64,000 nt of DNA, taken from positions 32,587,839 through 32,651,838 of the forward strand of contig NC_064757.1 of the NCBI RefSeq assembly GCF_011397635.1, given 5' to 3'. The notes beneath the pieces were generated by a model. It had not been told where the DNA came from. It did no database searches and was given only the letters and a program-made list of their open reading frames with translations. This DNA comes from Epinephelus fuscoguttatus. Its lineage: Eukaryota; Chordata; Actinopteri; Perciformes; Serranidae. The position numbers and the translations under genes are program-made. Positions 29,690 through 41,740 of this stretch are shown here, in pieces; the first letter of the stretch is position 1; every line of letters starts with the position of its first letter.

Positions 29690-30484
29690 TTATTTATCCC
29701 AAAATATTATTTTATGTCTACTCATGTATGACAGTGCGAGATGTAAACATTAATGGCGTCCTCCTCGGCTGAGCTGCAACATTAGCTCAGTGGTGCTAGG
29801 TGAGCTAGCAGTAGATGCTTCCTGTGTACGGCAACTTGGTGGGTGTAGTTCGGTAGCAAGAAAATTAAGTTTAAAAATAGTCCAGCCCCCCAGCGATGCC
29901 CAACAGGATAAGTGGTTACAGAAAATTAATCGGGGGAAAAAACATTAAAAAAGAAAAAGTGCCCAGATGGAACAAAAAGGGTTATTTAAAATTAAGTTTA
30001 AAAATAGTTTGGTTAAAGAAAATTTATACCAAAGTATTATTTCAGATCTACTCATGCATGACAGTGTGAGATGTAAACATTCATGGCGTCCTCCTCGGCT
30101 GAGCTGTAATGTTAGCCCAGTGGATGGATAGCAGCAGATGCACGCTTCCTTCGGCACAATGATACAGTTGGTGGGTGTTGTTTGGTAGAAAGAAAATAGT
30201 TCCTACATGAAACTGCTCACAGTAAGGTCTGTGGATTATCTTGAGTAACCGAGTCATGATTTCTGGGAAGAGACTTTGTTGTTAAGTTTTTTTAAATTTA
30301 TTTTTTTAACGCTTTGAGCACCACAGGCCAAGCGCCATCTTGTTCCATTATACAGACATAGATATCTCTATGGTCGATATCTCCAACACTCTGCAGCTCA
30401 CACCAAAACAATGTAGACTGATAAATAGCACTACAGGTAAGATGAGACATATATATATTAGGGGTGAACTATCACTTTTTTTAA
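29690..30484 (-). mobile_element. Foldback element copy with SINE insertion, ending at TTAA
   Basis: Reading right to left from the TTAA edge at 30481-30484, the arm contains gtgatagttcacccc, ggtgtgagctgcagagtgtt and a long internal part with gaaggaagcgtgcatctgct. It is the inverse of 32198-32715. At 29881-29987 it is interrupted by a short SINE piece; the arm then continues to about 29690 (gtgcgagatgtaaacattaa, ggcgtcctcctcggctgagc). Confidence 0.75.
29861..30007 (+). mobile_element. 5'-truncated SINE tail between 20-bp direct repeats
   Basis: The insert 29881-29987 begins tccagccccccagcgatgcc and continues with caacaggataagtggttaca, the 3' tail of the SINE family seen at 19988 and 32719. 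It is bracketed by a perfect 20-bp direct repeat, aaaattaagtttaaaaatag, at 29861-29880 and 29988-30007. This is the signature of LINE-driven insertion of a 5'-truncated copy. Confidence 0.88.
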
Positions 30485-32197
30485 ATATATAATTCAAGTT
30501 TTTATTGGTTTTAAAGGCTTGGTAAATTGCATATATCATTTTCTGTGCATACATGGATACAAGGCACATATTTTCATAATATGGAGGTGGACTACATAAA
30601 GAAAAAATTAAAGTAAAATACATCTGGAAGAAAAGAGAAGGAAACAAACTAACAGTAGCATGTCACACATATGTCCTCATACGTCTCTCTACAGGGTCAC
30701 ATAGTCACAAAGCAAGTTCATAATTATGTAGTCTTATATTCGCAGTTGATAGGAGGCCATAACCGGTCCCACAGCGAACCGTCACTTTAAGCATGTTTGA
30801 TTTATTTTCTTTACTCAAGGGACACTATCTTGATCTAAGATGATTTCAAGAGGTTGACACTTACATAACTAAAAATTTGTCAAAGTATTAAAGATCAGTG
30901 AGATTTTCAAGAAGAGGAATAATGCAGAATTACTCCACTAGATTAAATGACTTAAAATTGACATTTCATACTACTCTGTTTAGTATTTAATAGTAGAGAG
31001 GATGCAGACAAATGGCATGCTGTAATATAAAATTAAGAAAAACACATATTGTTCTTCTTTAACTACAATACATTAAACAAGATTTAAATTTAGATAAAAT
31101 CATTTTTATCGGACCAATACCATTTAAGTTAGGTAGGGACCATTTTACATCATGCAAATACATCCAGATAAACTTACTCCACCATTGCTGTTGCAACGCT
31201 TATCAGTATAAATGATGCCTGCTCCTCCCAGCTCTGTTTCTTCTGCACTGATTCAGGTTATCACAGCGGGAAGAGACACCACAAAGGAAGCCATGATAAG
31301 ATAGCTTTGTTTGTATCCCTCGATAAAGCCTTGCCAAGACCAGACTGCTGCTCTGGCCGTAGATCGTTGACAGACATTAAAGCAGGCACTAAAACTGGGA
31401 CTTAGGGGAAGGAAAGTGAAGAACAGGACAGACCTGGACATTAAAGACACGGGGATCAGGGGGACTAGATAAGACTGCTAGCTCACGTTCTGTTTATCAC
31501 AGTGGATTGTTTAAAATGTCACTATATGGCCCTTTATCATTGTTAACGTCTTAATAAACTTCAAAATGTATAACTGCTGTTGTGTTGCAGGCAGCCCTCT
31601 TTGCACAATGCAAATGTTTCTGTATCTTCTAACCTAGGAAAATCAGTTAAACCAATGACAGATAACATTCTTATCTGGCTCTGCCTCATCAGTGTTCTTC
31701 GTGAGAACAGCGACCATCCCTAATATTTTGCACATTCACTGCACATACTGGACATTGTTGTCTAGTCCACTATGACATTGTCCATCCTGTGCCTGCCGTG
31801 CCTTGAGGAGCAAACGATGCATGGTTCGTAAAAGAGAGTCTCACTGGCCGAGGGCCACTCAGACACCTGAGTCACAGAGGAAGGCAGAGGTCTGGTGAGT
31901 GAAACTGGAGAGCTTCATTGCATTACAGCGCTGCAGGAGAGATAACACACTACGATAAAGTGCCTTGAGGGAAAGAGAGAGGAGAGAAGATGGCCGTGAT
32001 AAGACAGCTTCCAGACTGGAACCGGCAACAGTAACTTAATATGATTTTATCTGAAGAGATAGAGGAGGATGGCCACTTGTCAGGATTATCACATCTTAAT
32101 GAGTAATAAGTGGGTCCATTTCAATTTGTCATGCTCATCCCCTTTTGCGCTCAGCCATACAAACATGTGCATGTACTGGATACACAAAAATATGAAC
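30485..32197. other. Spacer between two inverted foldback copies, nothing recognised
   Basis: About 1.7 kb of AT-rich sequence without supported genes. Confidence 0.6.
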
Positions 32198-33658
32198 TAT
32201 AAAGGGACAGTTCACCCCAAAATCAAAAGTACATATTTTTCCTCTCACATGTTGAGTTATTTATCAATCAAGATTGTTTTTGGCGTGAGTTGTGTGAGAG
32301 TGTTGGAGATATTAGCCACAGAGATGTCTGCCTTCTCTCCAGTATTATAGAACTAGATGGCACTTGGCTTGTGGTGCTCAAAGCACCAAGAAAGAAGAAA
32401 AGGAAAAACATTTACAAAACTTGGCAACAATGTCTCTGTCCAGAGTTCATGACCCGGTTACTCAAGATAATCCACAGACCTTGTTGTGAGCAGTTTCATG
32501 TAGGAACTATTTTCTTTCTACCAAACAACACCCACCAACTGTATCATTGTGCCGAAGGAAGCGTGCATCTGCTGCTATCCATCCACTGAGCTAACATTAC
32601 AGCTCAGCCGAGGAGGACGCCATGAATGTTTACAACTCACACTGTCATGCATGAGTAGATATAAAATAATATTTTGGTATAAATTTTCTTTAACCAAACT
32701 ATTTTTAAACTTAATTTTAAATAACCTTTTTTGTTCCATCTGGGCACTTTTTCTTTTTTAATGTTTTTTTCCCCCGATTAATTTTCTGTAACCACTTATC
32801 CTGTTGGGCATCACTGGGGGGCTGGAGTCTATCCCAGCTGGCGCGGGGCAAGTGGCGGGGTACACCCTGGACAGGTTGCCAGATTATTGCAGGGCTGACA
32901 CATAGAGACAGACAACCATTCATGCTCACATTCACACCTGTGGACAATTTAGAGTCACCAGTTAACCTGTTACCTGCATGTGTTTGGACTGGACCTGGAA
33001 TAAACCCACGCTGACATGGGGAGAACATGCAAACTCGGCAAGAAGGGGCTCCCCCACCCCGGGGTTTAAACTCCCCATCCTGGATTCAAACCAGAAACCC
33101 TCTTGCTGTGAGGCGACAATGCTAACCACTGCACACTGTGCTGTCCGTGCTCGTGATTTTTTAAAATTGTGAATCATTTAGTAATTTTACCATATATATC
33201 TTTTCTCATAACTCCTTTACGCTAAATCTGTATCCTTTATTATGTTTTATATTATATATTATTGCTCTGTAAAGCACTTTGAATTGCCCTGGTGTATTAA
33301 ATGTGCTTTACAAATAAAGCTGCATTGCCTCACACCCATTGACCGCAGGAAGAGTGCATCTACTGCTAGCTCATCTAGCACCACTGTGCTAGCTAACGTT
33401 ACAACTCTGCTGAGGAGGATGGCAATAATGCTTCCATTTCGCACTGTCACAAGCACGAGCCTCTTGTCCAGGAGTAAAATTTCTGGTGCTTTGAGTACCA
33501 CAAGCCGAGTGCCATCTAGTTCCATTATATTAAAGAGAAGGCAGACAGATATCTCCAACACTCGGCAACTCACGCCAAAACAAACTAAACAAATAAACAG
33601 CACTACAGGTAAGAGGAAAAATATGGATTTCGGATTTTGGGGTGAACAGCCCCTTTAA
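32198..33658. mobile_element. Composite foldback element with full-length SINE inside
   Basis: The left arm starts taaagggacagttcacccca (about 32198) and runs to 32718; the right arm runs from about 33340 to cagcccctttaa, ending at TTAA 33655-33658. The arms are inverted relatives, sharing ggcgtgagttg..gagtgttggagatat and ggcactcggcttgtggt-type blocks. Between them lies the reverse-oriented SINE at 32719-33150. The left edge reads TATAA rather than TTAA. Confidence 0.7.
32719..33150 (-). mobile_element. tRNA-derived SINE, near full length
   Basis: Minus-strand 5' end with A-box-like ggttagcattgtcgcctcac and B-box-like ggtttctggtttgaatcc, then the family core (tgtctctatgtgtcagccct), and the tail caacaggataagtggttaca. 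Its 3' junction with the host element is the same as that of the truncated copy at 29881-29987. Confidence 0.8.
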
Positions 33659-33869
33659 CCTAGACCCCTCTTTTTTTTGCAACATACACAGTAAAAACCA
33701 AACCACCCTTTGAGTATTCAATAAAGCAATCATCAGTACAATCTGTAGCCGTAGGGACTGATCCAATACTATCAGACGGCTTCTTCCTGCCCTGCTGCAT
33801 CTACTCAGATAAACCCTGCTATCACCTCTCACCCACTCTCATAAGTTAGATGTGCTTGTATGTAGGCAT

Positions 33870-33870
<1 letters not shown>

Positions 33871-33924
<54 letters not shown>
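33871..33924. repeat. (CA)n microsatellite
   Basis: About 54 bp of uninterrupted CA. Confidence 0.95.
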
Positions 33925-33926
<2 letters not shown>

Positions 33927-34119
33927 CAGAGCAGTACTCGCTCCCATATGTGAGAGGGGAAGTTGAGTAAAGGAGGGAGGGATCAAATAACTTAAGAGTC
34001 ACACAGCTACACACAACACAACACAGTCATTTTCTGTGATCACCCTTCAGGTGAGGAGATCACACCAGGAATCCTCATATCAAGGACCTAACGAACACGA
34101 GGCAGACAACTCTGACTCA

Positions 34120-34986
34120 ACCCTGAGACAGAGAGAGAGACCTCCCCAGTCCGTTACCTCGATGCTGCATGAAGGTGGAGTCATTTGGGGGTAAAGACAG
34201 AGACAGAGAAGGAGAGTGGGAGAGAGATGAGGAGAGAGCGAGAGGAGCAGGGCAACAGAAGAAGACAGATGGATTATCTGACATGCACCCGGATTGACCA
34301 GCGTTCCTGTTTAAGTCTTAAATCCTGTTTTTCCTCCTCAGAGTAAAATCTGAAAATGCTTTCCTGCACATGTGGAGTGTAGCAGCTTTCGGACAGGTAG
34401 ATTGTGTGGTGCACTTTTTTTTAATCTACTGGAACTAAGGAATTTTACACATGGTAAACTTACCACCTGGATATCAGTGAGCTTTATATTTTTTTCTTTG
34501 ACTTTGTTTTCTGAAACTAAGCAAGTGCCTGGAAACTCGAGGGTCACGCAGGAGCAGCCAAGCATAATAGTCAAAATTTCACAAACAATTTAGAGCGAAT
34601 TAGGAGACGGAAGAAAAGTGGAAAAGCAGGTTTGTTACTGGAATACACACAAATAGTAATTGGTGTGTTGTTTTCCTGCTGAATCTTTCGTTCAGACTGA
34701 TTTACTTTCCAAAACAGAATTTTTGATCTCCAGCCTAAAACCTTTCAACAGTGGAGACAAGATCTCTGTGGAGTATCAGCTTGAGACACAGTGACTTGTT
34801 AAACAGTCATTACTCTATCAAAATAATTCAGAGGGAAAACTAGGAATTTCAGACTCTGCAGGGGGACCATCTCTCCCAGTCTGGACTGTGGAGGGCTTCC
34901 CTCCCTACCCTCCCAGCCTATCCTCGCCCCCAGCAGCATGTCCCAGGCTCTGAGGCTGCCTCTAGTCCTCCACACAGCACACTACC
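34120..34986 (+). promoter_or_regulatory. fgf10: Probable fgf10 promoter/5'UTR region
   Basis: Lies directly upstream of the fgf10 start codon. It contains a GA-rich tract (about 34127-34252) and an upstream ATG at 34938. No TATA box could be assigned and the transcription start is unknown. Confidence 0.4.
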
Positions 34987-35015
34987 ATGATCAGATGGGC
35001 TGCTGGAGGGAGTAA
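34938..35015 (+). other. Upstream ORF overlapping the fgf10 start
   Basis: ATG at 34938 with A at -3, 25 codons, stop TAA at 35013-35015. It is in a different frame and overlaps the fgf10 ATG (34987) by 29 nt. If transcribed it would be expected to lower fgf10 translation. Confidence 0.4.
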
Positions 35016-35449
35016 GGCTGCCTCTGCCTCGTCCTGCTCCAGGGCTGGGCTAGGGGCTCGTTCTGGTTCGGAAACCATCCCCAGACTAAGGTCAACATCA
35101 ACACTGCTTCCCTCCCTGTCTTTGCCTCTCCTAGTTGCCCTGGTGGTTTTTTCCCTCTCCCTTCCCGGGGCGGCCTGCCATCACCTCCGCAGGGACAAAC
35201 CAAGACTCGCCAACCCACGAACTCTCAGGGTTCCACTGAACATTTCAGAGGCCGAGGTTGTCTCAAGGCCCAGGGCCACTGGGGGCCCCCTGGGTCGGAC
35301 TGGGGGGCCACAGGGTAGGCATGTGCGCAGCTACAATCATCTCCAAGGGGACATGCGGAGGAGGAAGCTGTTCTCTTTCCAGAAGTTTTTCCTGAGGATC
35401 GATAGGAACGGAAAGGTCAATGGAACGAAGAGCAAAGATGACCCCCTCA
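34987..35449 (+). CDS. fgf10: fgf10 exon 1: signal region and N-terminal FGF core
   Basis: 154 codons plus 1 nt. A basic, Ser/Ala/Gly-rich 39-residue lead precedes a hydrophobic stretch ([19 protein letters not shown]), then a proline/arginine linker and the start of the beta-trefoil. NIS and NGT N-glycosylation sequons are present. Donor ctca|gtaagt; the next exon completes Ser. Confidence 0.93.
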
Positions 35450-36479
35450 GTAAGTAACTCACTGTGTCGCACAATGGTGAAAAGTAAACAAAAAAGACAG
35501 AATCAGACCCCAAAGATGATCTGAGTGTCTGTGGTGGCTGCAAAAGTTCACTGTGACCCCAACGAAGGCTTATTTGAGCTAAAACATCGGTTTTAACCTT
35601 CCAAATTGAAGCGTGAACTCAAGACTTTTATCCTTTGCAACCAAAACTGTATTCTGCATAATAAAAAGCACCTGTTGATTGAAGTCAGGGATGTTTCTGG
35701 CACAAGGAAACCCTCTTAAATGTTATTTTTAATGATTTTCCTTAAGAGAAAAAGCTTGTCCCCCCAAAACACCAACACAAATACATAAATTAGATATATA
35801 ACTTGGCGTAAACACTGAATTTAAACAAAAAGCATTATTCTTCGTTAATTTCCAAAGACCACCAGCCTGCCCATTGGTTAGTTTGGATGAAGCAATGCCC
35901 GATTAGAGTCGTCTTTTTGTTTTAAACCAGACATCCCGCTGATATCTCTCCTGTCCAAACACTCAGCACAATGATGGTAGCTCTCAGATGGCTTAAAAAG
36001 GAGCAGGGACAGATAACCCGGCCATTATCAGGAAGTCTTCACAGCCCTGGGTAAACAGCGCTGATAACAACCACAGAAGAACAGGGCTTCGAGAGATGGG
36101 GAGGGGGGCGTTGAGGATATGGATGTCAGTCTCATTGATGCTTTCAGACTCTTTCGGCCTCACTGTGTGTCTGTGTCTCACTCACTCTCCCACTCACATT
36201 GCCCGTCTGCCAGCCAGCGTCAAACTAAATTACATACCCTCAGTGACAGATCAGACATTTGTTTAAAGCAGCTTGACGTGCTCACTTGGAGAAACACGTC
36301 TTTAAAGTGATTACATGTTGTATGTTTCGGGATATCAGTCAGTAAAATAGCATTAGTCTCCCAGCATTCCCCACCGCGCTCTACGTGTGTGTGCCTATCA
36401 GCCAGTGGGCACTCACATGCTCCAGTGGGTGTGTGATCATATAGCAGCCGAGGACGACACATGTGCTCGCTTATTACTG

Positions 36480-36512
<33 letters not shown>

Positions 36513-39438
36513 TCTCTCACATGCTCTCCCTCTCTCTGCCCCCCATAGTGAGTGTATATAGAACCTTTTAATGTTCCTCTTGGGAGAGCTAAACCGCACA
36601 TTCGATCAAAGTGACTTAGGGGAAATGGCACGGGAGGCAGAATGTCAAGGGAGATGTTTGTTTTGACAAGGTCATGACAGAGGCAACTTTATTTACTGTC
36701 CGTATTACATTGTGATGCCTTTACTGCCGCCTTTTTCAGTAGTTTCTTTTAAGTTGTTAAACTGAAGTGGAGGAAGGAAGCCTGACTCAGTTTATCATAA
36801 TAGTGGCGTGTGAATTCACCCTAAACTTTATGTATGTTTGGAAGCTGATTTACCGCTCTTGTCTTCTGCCTTCATTGACCTGCAGCTTCTCATTTTTAGG
36901 AGCGTGCATTGACTTTTTCAGAAGTCAGTTTGAGTTAGCGCAGGTTGAGCGTCGGGGAGGGAGGGGAAAGGGAGCACAGGGGACTCTCTAGAGGTACAAG
37001 TTCATGAATGACATGGCTGAACATCATTGTGGGCCACATCAAAGCCGCGCGTCTTCAGTATCAATGGTGGTGCCATCAAAAAGCTGTGTCCTGAGGGGGT
37101 CTGAGGACACTGTGTGTGGATTATGTGCCCTCGTATCAGGTTCTCACGGTAAAGGATACTACACAACAGCAGCTTCAGTCTTTGCTCTGGCCCCTGGGGC
37201 TAGACATGATCCCAGGGCTGACGTCCTTTGTAGACCCTCGATGGTCCCTTGAAGTGACAAATATCAAGGGTTTTTTTTTTTTGCAATGAGTGGCTTCTCC
37301 TGAGACACGCTGCATTTAAATTTTGCAATAGATTAATTTATATATGATTTGTCTACGAGGTGTGTGGGATGTGGAGGCTTTGGTTTTGGGTGCTGCCTGT
37401 GGCCCTGCGAGGACCCAACTCACTGTCTGTTAAAGAGCCAGCATCCAGCCTCCCACAGATTTATGGGGATGCCAACGCAAAACTGTCCCACATGGCTTTC
37501 CAACCCGCTGGGAGCCTGTGCTGAGGTTACAGAGAGGCAGAAAGAAAGGGAGGAAGATTATGTTCAAGTCAGCTAATCTGCATAGTACAGGAAGTACTTG
37601 ATTAAAAAAATCTATGATTCACAGCTGAGTTCTCTTGAATTTAACTAGCAGCTCCGAGGGAAACCTTGCTAAATAAGACAAAAGGCAAAAGCTTGGCAGT
37701 TAAAAAGTTTGGGTAATTATCCACGGCTGGGACGGTGTGAGAGGGTGAGCCTGTCAAGACTGTGTGTGTATGTGTGAGTGTGTCGGGCCACCAGTTGTGT
37801 TTCAGTGCTGTAGGGGCCAGGCCATGTGTGCAAGATGCTTCTGGACATGGCTCAAGAAGAAGTGTGTATATACGTTACATGTGTGTGTCTCTGTGCACAT
37901 GCATCTCCTTTAATCAAAGCAGTGGCCTTTTTGCGTGGGAAAAAACAGATGGCGTTCTTATGCAGGAGAGACATGTATAGCTTTTCTCTGAGGTGGGGAA
38001 GAGGATGGATATCCCTTCTGTGTAAATACACTCAGTGTGGTCCTTATCAAGTGTTATTACTACATATCCTGATTTACGCCTCGCTCCACTCCACTTTTCT
38101 GCATGGGAATGGCAGCAATCAAAATGTACATTCAAACGTATCTGCGCAAATGTTTTTCGGGCAGCCCGTGAACATTAATTAAAGAAAGGAGCAAAGTGAG
38201 AAAGAATAACAACGAAAGCTGCAAAGCACATTGTTTTTGGCATCCCACTGTGGAAAAACCACCTTTAATTCTCACTGGCATTGTGTGCCTCCATTCCACA
38301 ACCAACGCACCATTTACTGTTGTAACTCCAAACAGAGCGTATCAAATAAGCCGCACATTAGGAAAAAGCAACCAGCATGCAAAAGAAAAACTGCTGTCTC
38401 CCCATGTAAACAGCTGAACCTTGCCGCCTCACTTAAGGCTACATTTTTTTCAAATGTGGTTTGTAAAATTTTCCCCATTCAAAGTATTGTTGTCACATTT
38501 AATGCTTAATGTTGTAATCTGGAGGAAGCTTATTGCAGCCATAAGCTCATTACTCTCCACCTGTGGGCCGAGCTGAGCGTTCAGCAGAGAACAGTAAATG
38601 GAGATTTTGTAGTTTCACAGCCAGGTTGGCTTTGCAAGTTGTGTGCAAGTGCACATTCACCTGCTACAATATCAGCTCTGTGTGTGCGAGTGCGTTTGTG
38701 AGTGCATGTGTGTGTATATACAACCTGTCTCGCCCCTGCCTCCGGTGGCTGACTTTGATCAGTGATCATTACAGCCTTACTAATCCTCACTCCACCCCCA
38801 GTCTCACTGTCATGGCTCCTCTGTCCTCCTCTGTTCTCCTTCCTTTCATCCCTCCCATGTTTACAGAGCAGCCAGTGACTGCCATAGATTGTCTTACATC
38901 CTCACTCCATACCCGACACCCGATCCCATACAGAAACCAGCTCCTCTCAGATCTTCAATGGCCGTTGTGTCACAGTCCCCACCACCGCCTTGCCGCTTCA
39001 GACCTCACTGCCCCGAGGTGCCACTGTTTGAACTAGAAACTGATACAGTCAAGACCTCACGGACGAGGAGAGAGGCTGCTGTATTTTTAAGAGAGGGATT
39101 GTTCTTTGGGGGCACACCTGCGTCCTCCGCTGTCCACTCATGTACCAGGCTGGCAGCTTCAGAGGCCCCCCAGCCACCGGAGAGTGGGTCTGACAGCAGA
39201 GCGGGCTGCCACACAAACAGTCATCAGACAGAGGAGGGGCTGCAGATCTGATCAAAGGATGTCGTCGACTCTCTGGAGTTCACACCCCACGCTCGAGTGT
39301 GTGTCTGAATGTGTGTGTGCGTACACATGTGCGCTTATCGGGATAAAATAACGACAGCTCACAGGAAGTGGGGAAAGGAAGTCAGGGAGGGAGGCATGAA
39401 ATCAAACATGCCATGGGAACAGGGGAGGTTAACTCACA

Positions 39439-39484
<46 letters not shown>

Positions 39485-41054
39485 AGACGAGACAAGTGGG
39501 TTCTGTGGTCAAAGGACACATTAGGAAGTTATATCTCTCTGACCTCTGATACTGAGACCACACAAATAACCACAGCTGTCTGTGGCAAAAGCATGCCCTT
39601 GTTAACTGGGGTATAAATTAGCCCCTCTAATAGCCTATGAGAAACCTGAATTGCTTGCATAGGGACTTGGAAACCTAAATACCAAACAGAACATAAACAA
39701 CCTGAGAGTCTCTGTGGTATCCACCTATTAATTTTCAAACTAAATGGCCTGCGCAGCTGGAATCTGTTACACAGGTGTAGGCTGTAAAGTAGCTTTATAA
39801 TATCACTGAAATGATAAATGTGCCCGAAGAATAATTGTGACCTTACGCAGCATTCCCACACTGTGTGGTTCCACATGTACATGGCCTGAAATGAGCGTGC
39901 AATATGTTGTTATCCATTAGTTGCCTTCACTGATGCCTGTAAAACTTCATGGATATATTAGTTTTAGTCTTACCCACAGCAACTATGAGTCAGGAAAATT
40001 TTATCACCTCTACTTCCTCTGTTTTCTATTTGTCTTTGTGAACTAAAAAAATGAAAAAGAAAAAGTTTTTTCTCCGGCATTTCAGTTCAAACTTCTCGGA
40101 AACACATAGTTGAAAAATCATTTTACTCATAGGTGTAGATTTTTCAGGGTGGTCGGTGCAGGGGACAAAATATTCACAACATGTGCATTTGCTCCCCCGC
40201 TAGAAATATGGAAGTAGCAGCACTTTTTTTGACATTTACACTATAATTTGATGCAGAAAAGGCACAAATTGTTGCATAAAAAATCACCAGAATGCATGAA
40301 ATTAAGTGTCCCCCCACAATGCTGAAACACAACCTACGCCCTTGATTTTACTCATGCGCTCTCTGAATGTTGACACATATTGATACAACTGTCTTTTTGC
40401 TGAACCCTAGGTATTCTGGAGATCACATCGGTGGACGTGGGAGTGGTGGCCATCAAAGGGCTGAACAGCAACTACTATCTGGCTATCAGCAGGAAGGGAG
40501 AGGTGTACGGAGCGGTTAGTATCCGGGTCAGGGGTCAATCTGGATGCTCCAGAGAGAGAGATAGTGTTAGATTCTTCTGTCCTTATCAAAGGAGACCTTA
40601 TCTTTACTTCTCTAACTGCTGGGTCAACAACTAGGCCAGTGCATGCACACACGTTAACCTCTAACTGTGCAATTTTCAAAGTGCACACTAGCTTCTGCCC
40701 AAGCACACAAAGCAAAGCATGCGATGTAGATTAAGGAGTAGTAAATAAACAAGGTACCATGTGCAACCACAATGGATTTGCACAAGAAAATGATCTGTGT
40801 TTTGCCTTAACCTCACATGCCGGGGTTTTAACACTGAAATGTGATACCTACTGTTTTTCCAGAGAGAGTTCGGTGTCGACTGCACCCTGAAGGAGCGGAT
40901 TGAGGAGAACGGCTACAACACGTACGCGTCAGCTGAGTGGAAGAACAAGAAGCGGCAGATGTTTGTGGGCCTGAATGTCCACGGGAAGCCGCTGAGAGGG
41001 AAGAAAACCCGCAGGAAGAACACGGCCACCCACTTCCTTCCAATTATGGTGTGA
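34987..41054 (+). CDS. fgf10: Fibroblast growth factor 10, three coding exons
   Basis: Secreted paracrine FGF that signals from mesenchyme to epithelial FGFR2b with heparan sulfate; in vertebrates needed for limb/fin and organ budding. Exons 34987-35449, 40411-40514 and 40863-41054 total 759 nt, 252 residues plus TGA. The three-exon layout with a large first intron (4961 bp) is the classic FGF structure. Diagnostic blocks: [59 protein letters not shown] Met-x-x-Trp start matches other FGF10 proteins; ATG has A at -3. A hydrophobic signal segment lies at residues 40-62, unusually far in, so the protein is longer than human FGF10 (208). It ends at LPIMV, two residues short of the mammalian end. 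Teleosts can have fgf10a and fgf10b; which one this is cannot be settled here. Confidence 0.95.
36481..36506. repeat. (CA)n microsatellite
   Basis: Short CA tract of about 26 bp. Confidence 0.9.
39439..39481. repeat. (CA)n microsatellite
   Basis: CA tract of about 43 bp. Confidence 0.93.
40411..40514 (+). CDS. fgf10: fgf10 exon 2: FGF core
   Basis: 34 codons plus 2 nt: [20 protein letters not shown] and [14 protein letters not shown]. The 104-bp length matches the constant-size middle exon of FGF genes. Donor gcg|gttagt. Confidence 0.96.
40863..41054 (+). CDS. fgf10: fgf10 exon 3: C-terminal FGF core
   Basis: 64 codons including [23 protein letters not shown] carries the conserved FGF cysteine; [14 protein letters not shown] is the basic, heparin-contacting end of the trefoil. 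Confidence 0.97.
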   Translation, partial: REFGVDCTLKERIEENGYNTYASAEWKNKKRQMFVGLNVHGKPLRGKKTRRKNTATHFLPIMV

Positions 41055-41740
41055 GCTGGAGGACTTGAGCGGAGGAGGAGGATATGCAGCACTGGACAGA
41101 GAGGTTTTCAATACTGAAAAAAAGCTGTAAAATAAAGACAATCACTGAGAAATCTCTCATTTGGAAACAAGGCACTAACACTGTTACACACAAATATGGT
41201 CTCTGCCCCTGACTTTGACTGAGATCATGTACTTTATTTGGTGGGAGACGATGATTTCTGTGTTTTCTGTGGCACGGGATGCAATATTTATCCTTTTTTT
41301 CTGTGCCAAACACTTTGCAACTGGAGTATGTGTGTGATGTGGACAACACAGGAGATACTGTCCCAGCTAATGTACTGCGGTAGATGCAGAAGATGTTATT
41401 TATAATCCATATGGTCCTGTGAGACACCAGATAATCTGCAACATAATGGGGAGAGGTAGAGAATTGATAAGATGAGGGAAATGATCAGTCAGTGTATCAT
41501 GACAGCGTTAAATAATAGAGGATACACCACATTTAAAGCAAATGTTTGATACTTAACCACTGTGTTTTGACTGTATTGTAATGATTTATTTATTTTGTGA
41601 AATATTTAACTGGAGGGGAACACTTACACGGCAAGCATTCCTTTGCATTCTTTACTTTTTATAGGAACTCTATTATGTGAAAATAAAATACCACTTTCTC
41701 CTCTGCAATGCAGCCGTCTCACTTCCTCAATAAAACCCCA
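41055..41740 (+). other. fgf10: fgf10 3'UTR candidate
   Basis: AATAAA at 41131-41136, 41682-41687 and 41729-41734. A used 3' end near 41.7 kb is plausible, but the proximal signal only 77 nt after the stop cannot be excluded. Confidence 0.5.

Larger units (their letters stand above)
35450..40410. other. fgf10 intron 1
   Basis: 4961 bp with two CA microsatellites (36481-36506 and 39439-39481), a poly-T tract near 37271-37283 and a possible decayed element about 40130-40345. No further exon is needed because exons 1 and 2 join in phase. Confidence 0.85.

Noticed and set aside
29945-32761. Matching 70-codon frames on opposite strands (29945-30157 and 32549-32761)
   Set aside because: They are the same piece of an inverted mobile-element pair, not a conserved gene.
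33242-33658. 138-codon + frame
   Set aside because: It covers the right arm of the foldback element and ends at its terminus; no gene-like motif.
38563-39251. Long frames in fgf10 intron 1
   Set aside because: No family motifs, no suitable splice sites, and exons 1 and 2 of fgf10 already join in phase.
40130-40345. Possible small element (aggtgtagatttt / aacctacgccct) in fgf10 intron 1
   Set aside because: The end similarity is too short and imperfect to call; no target duplication found.
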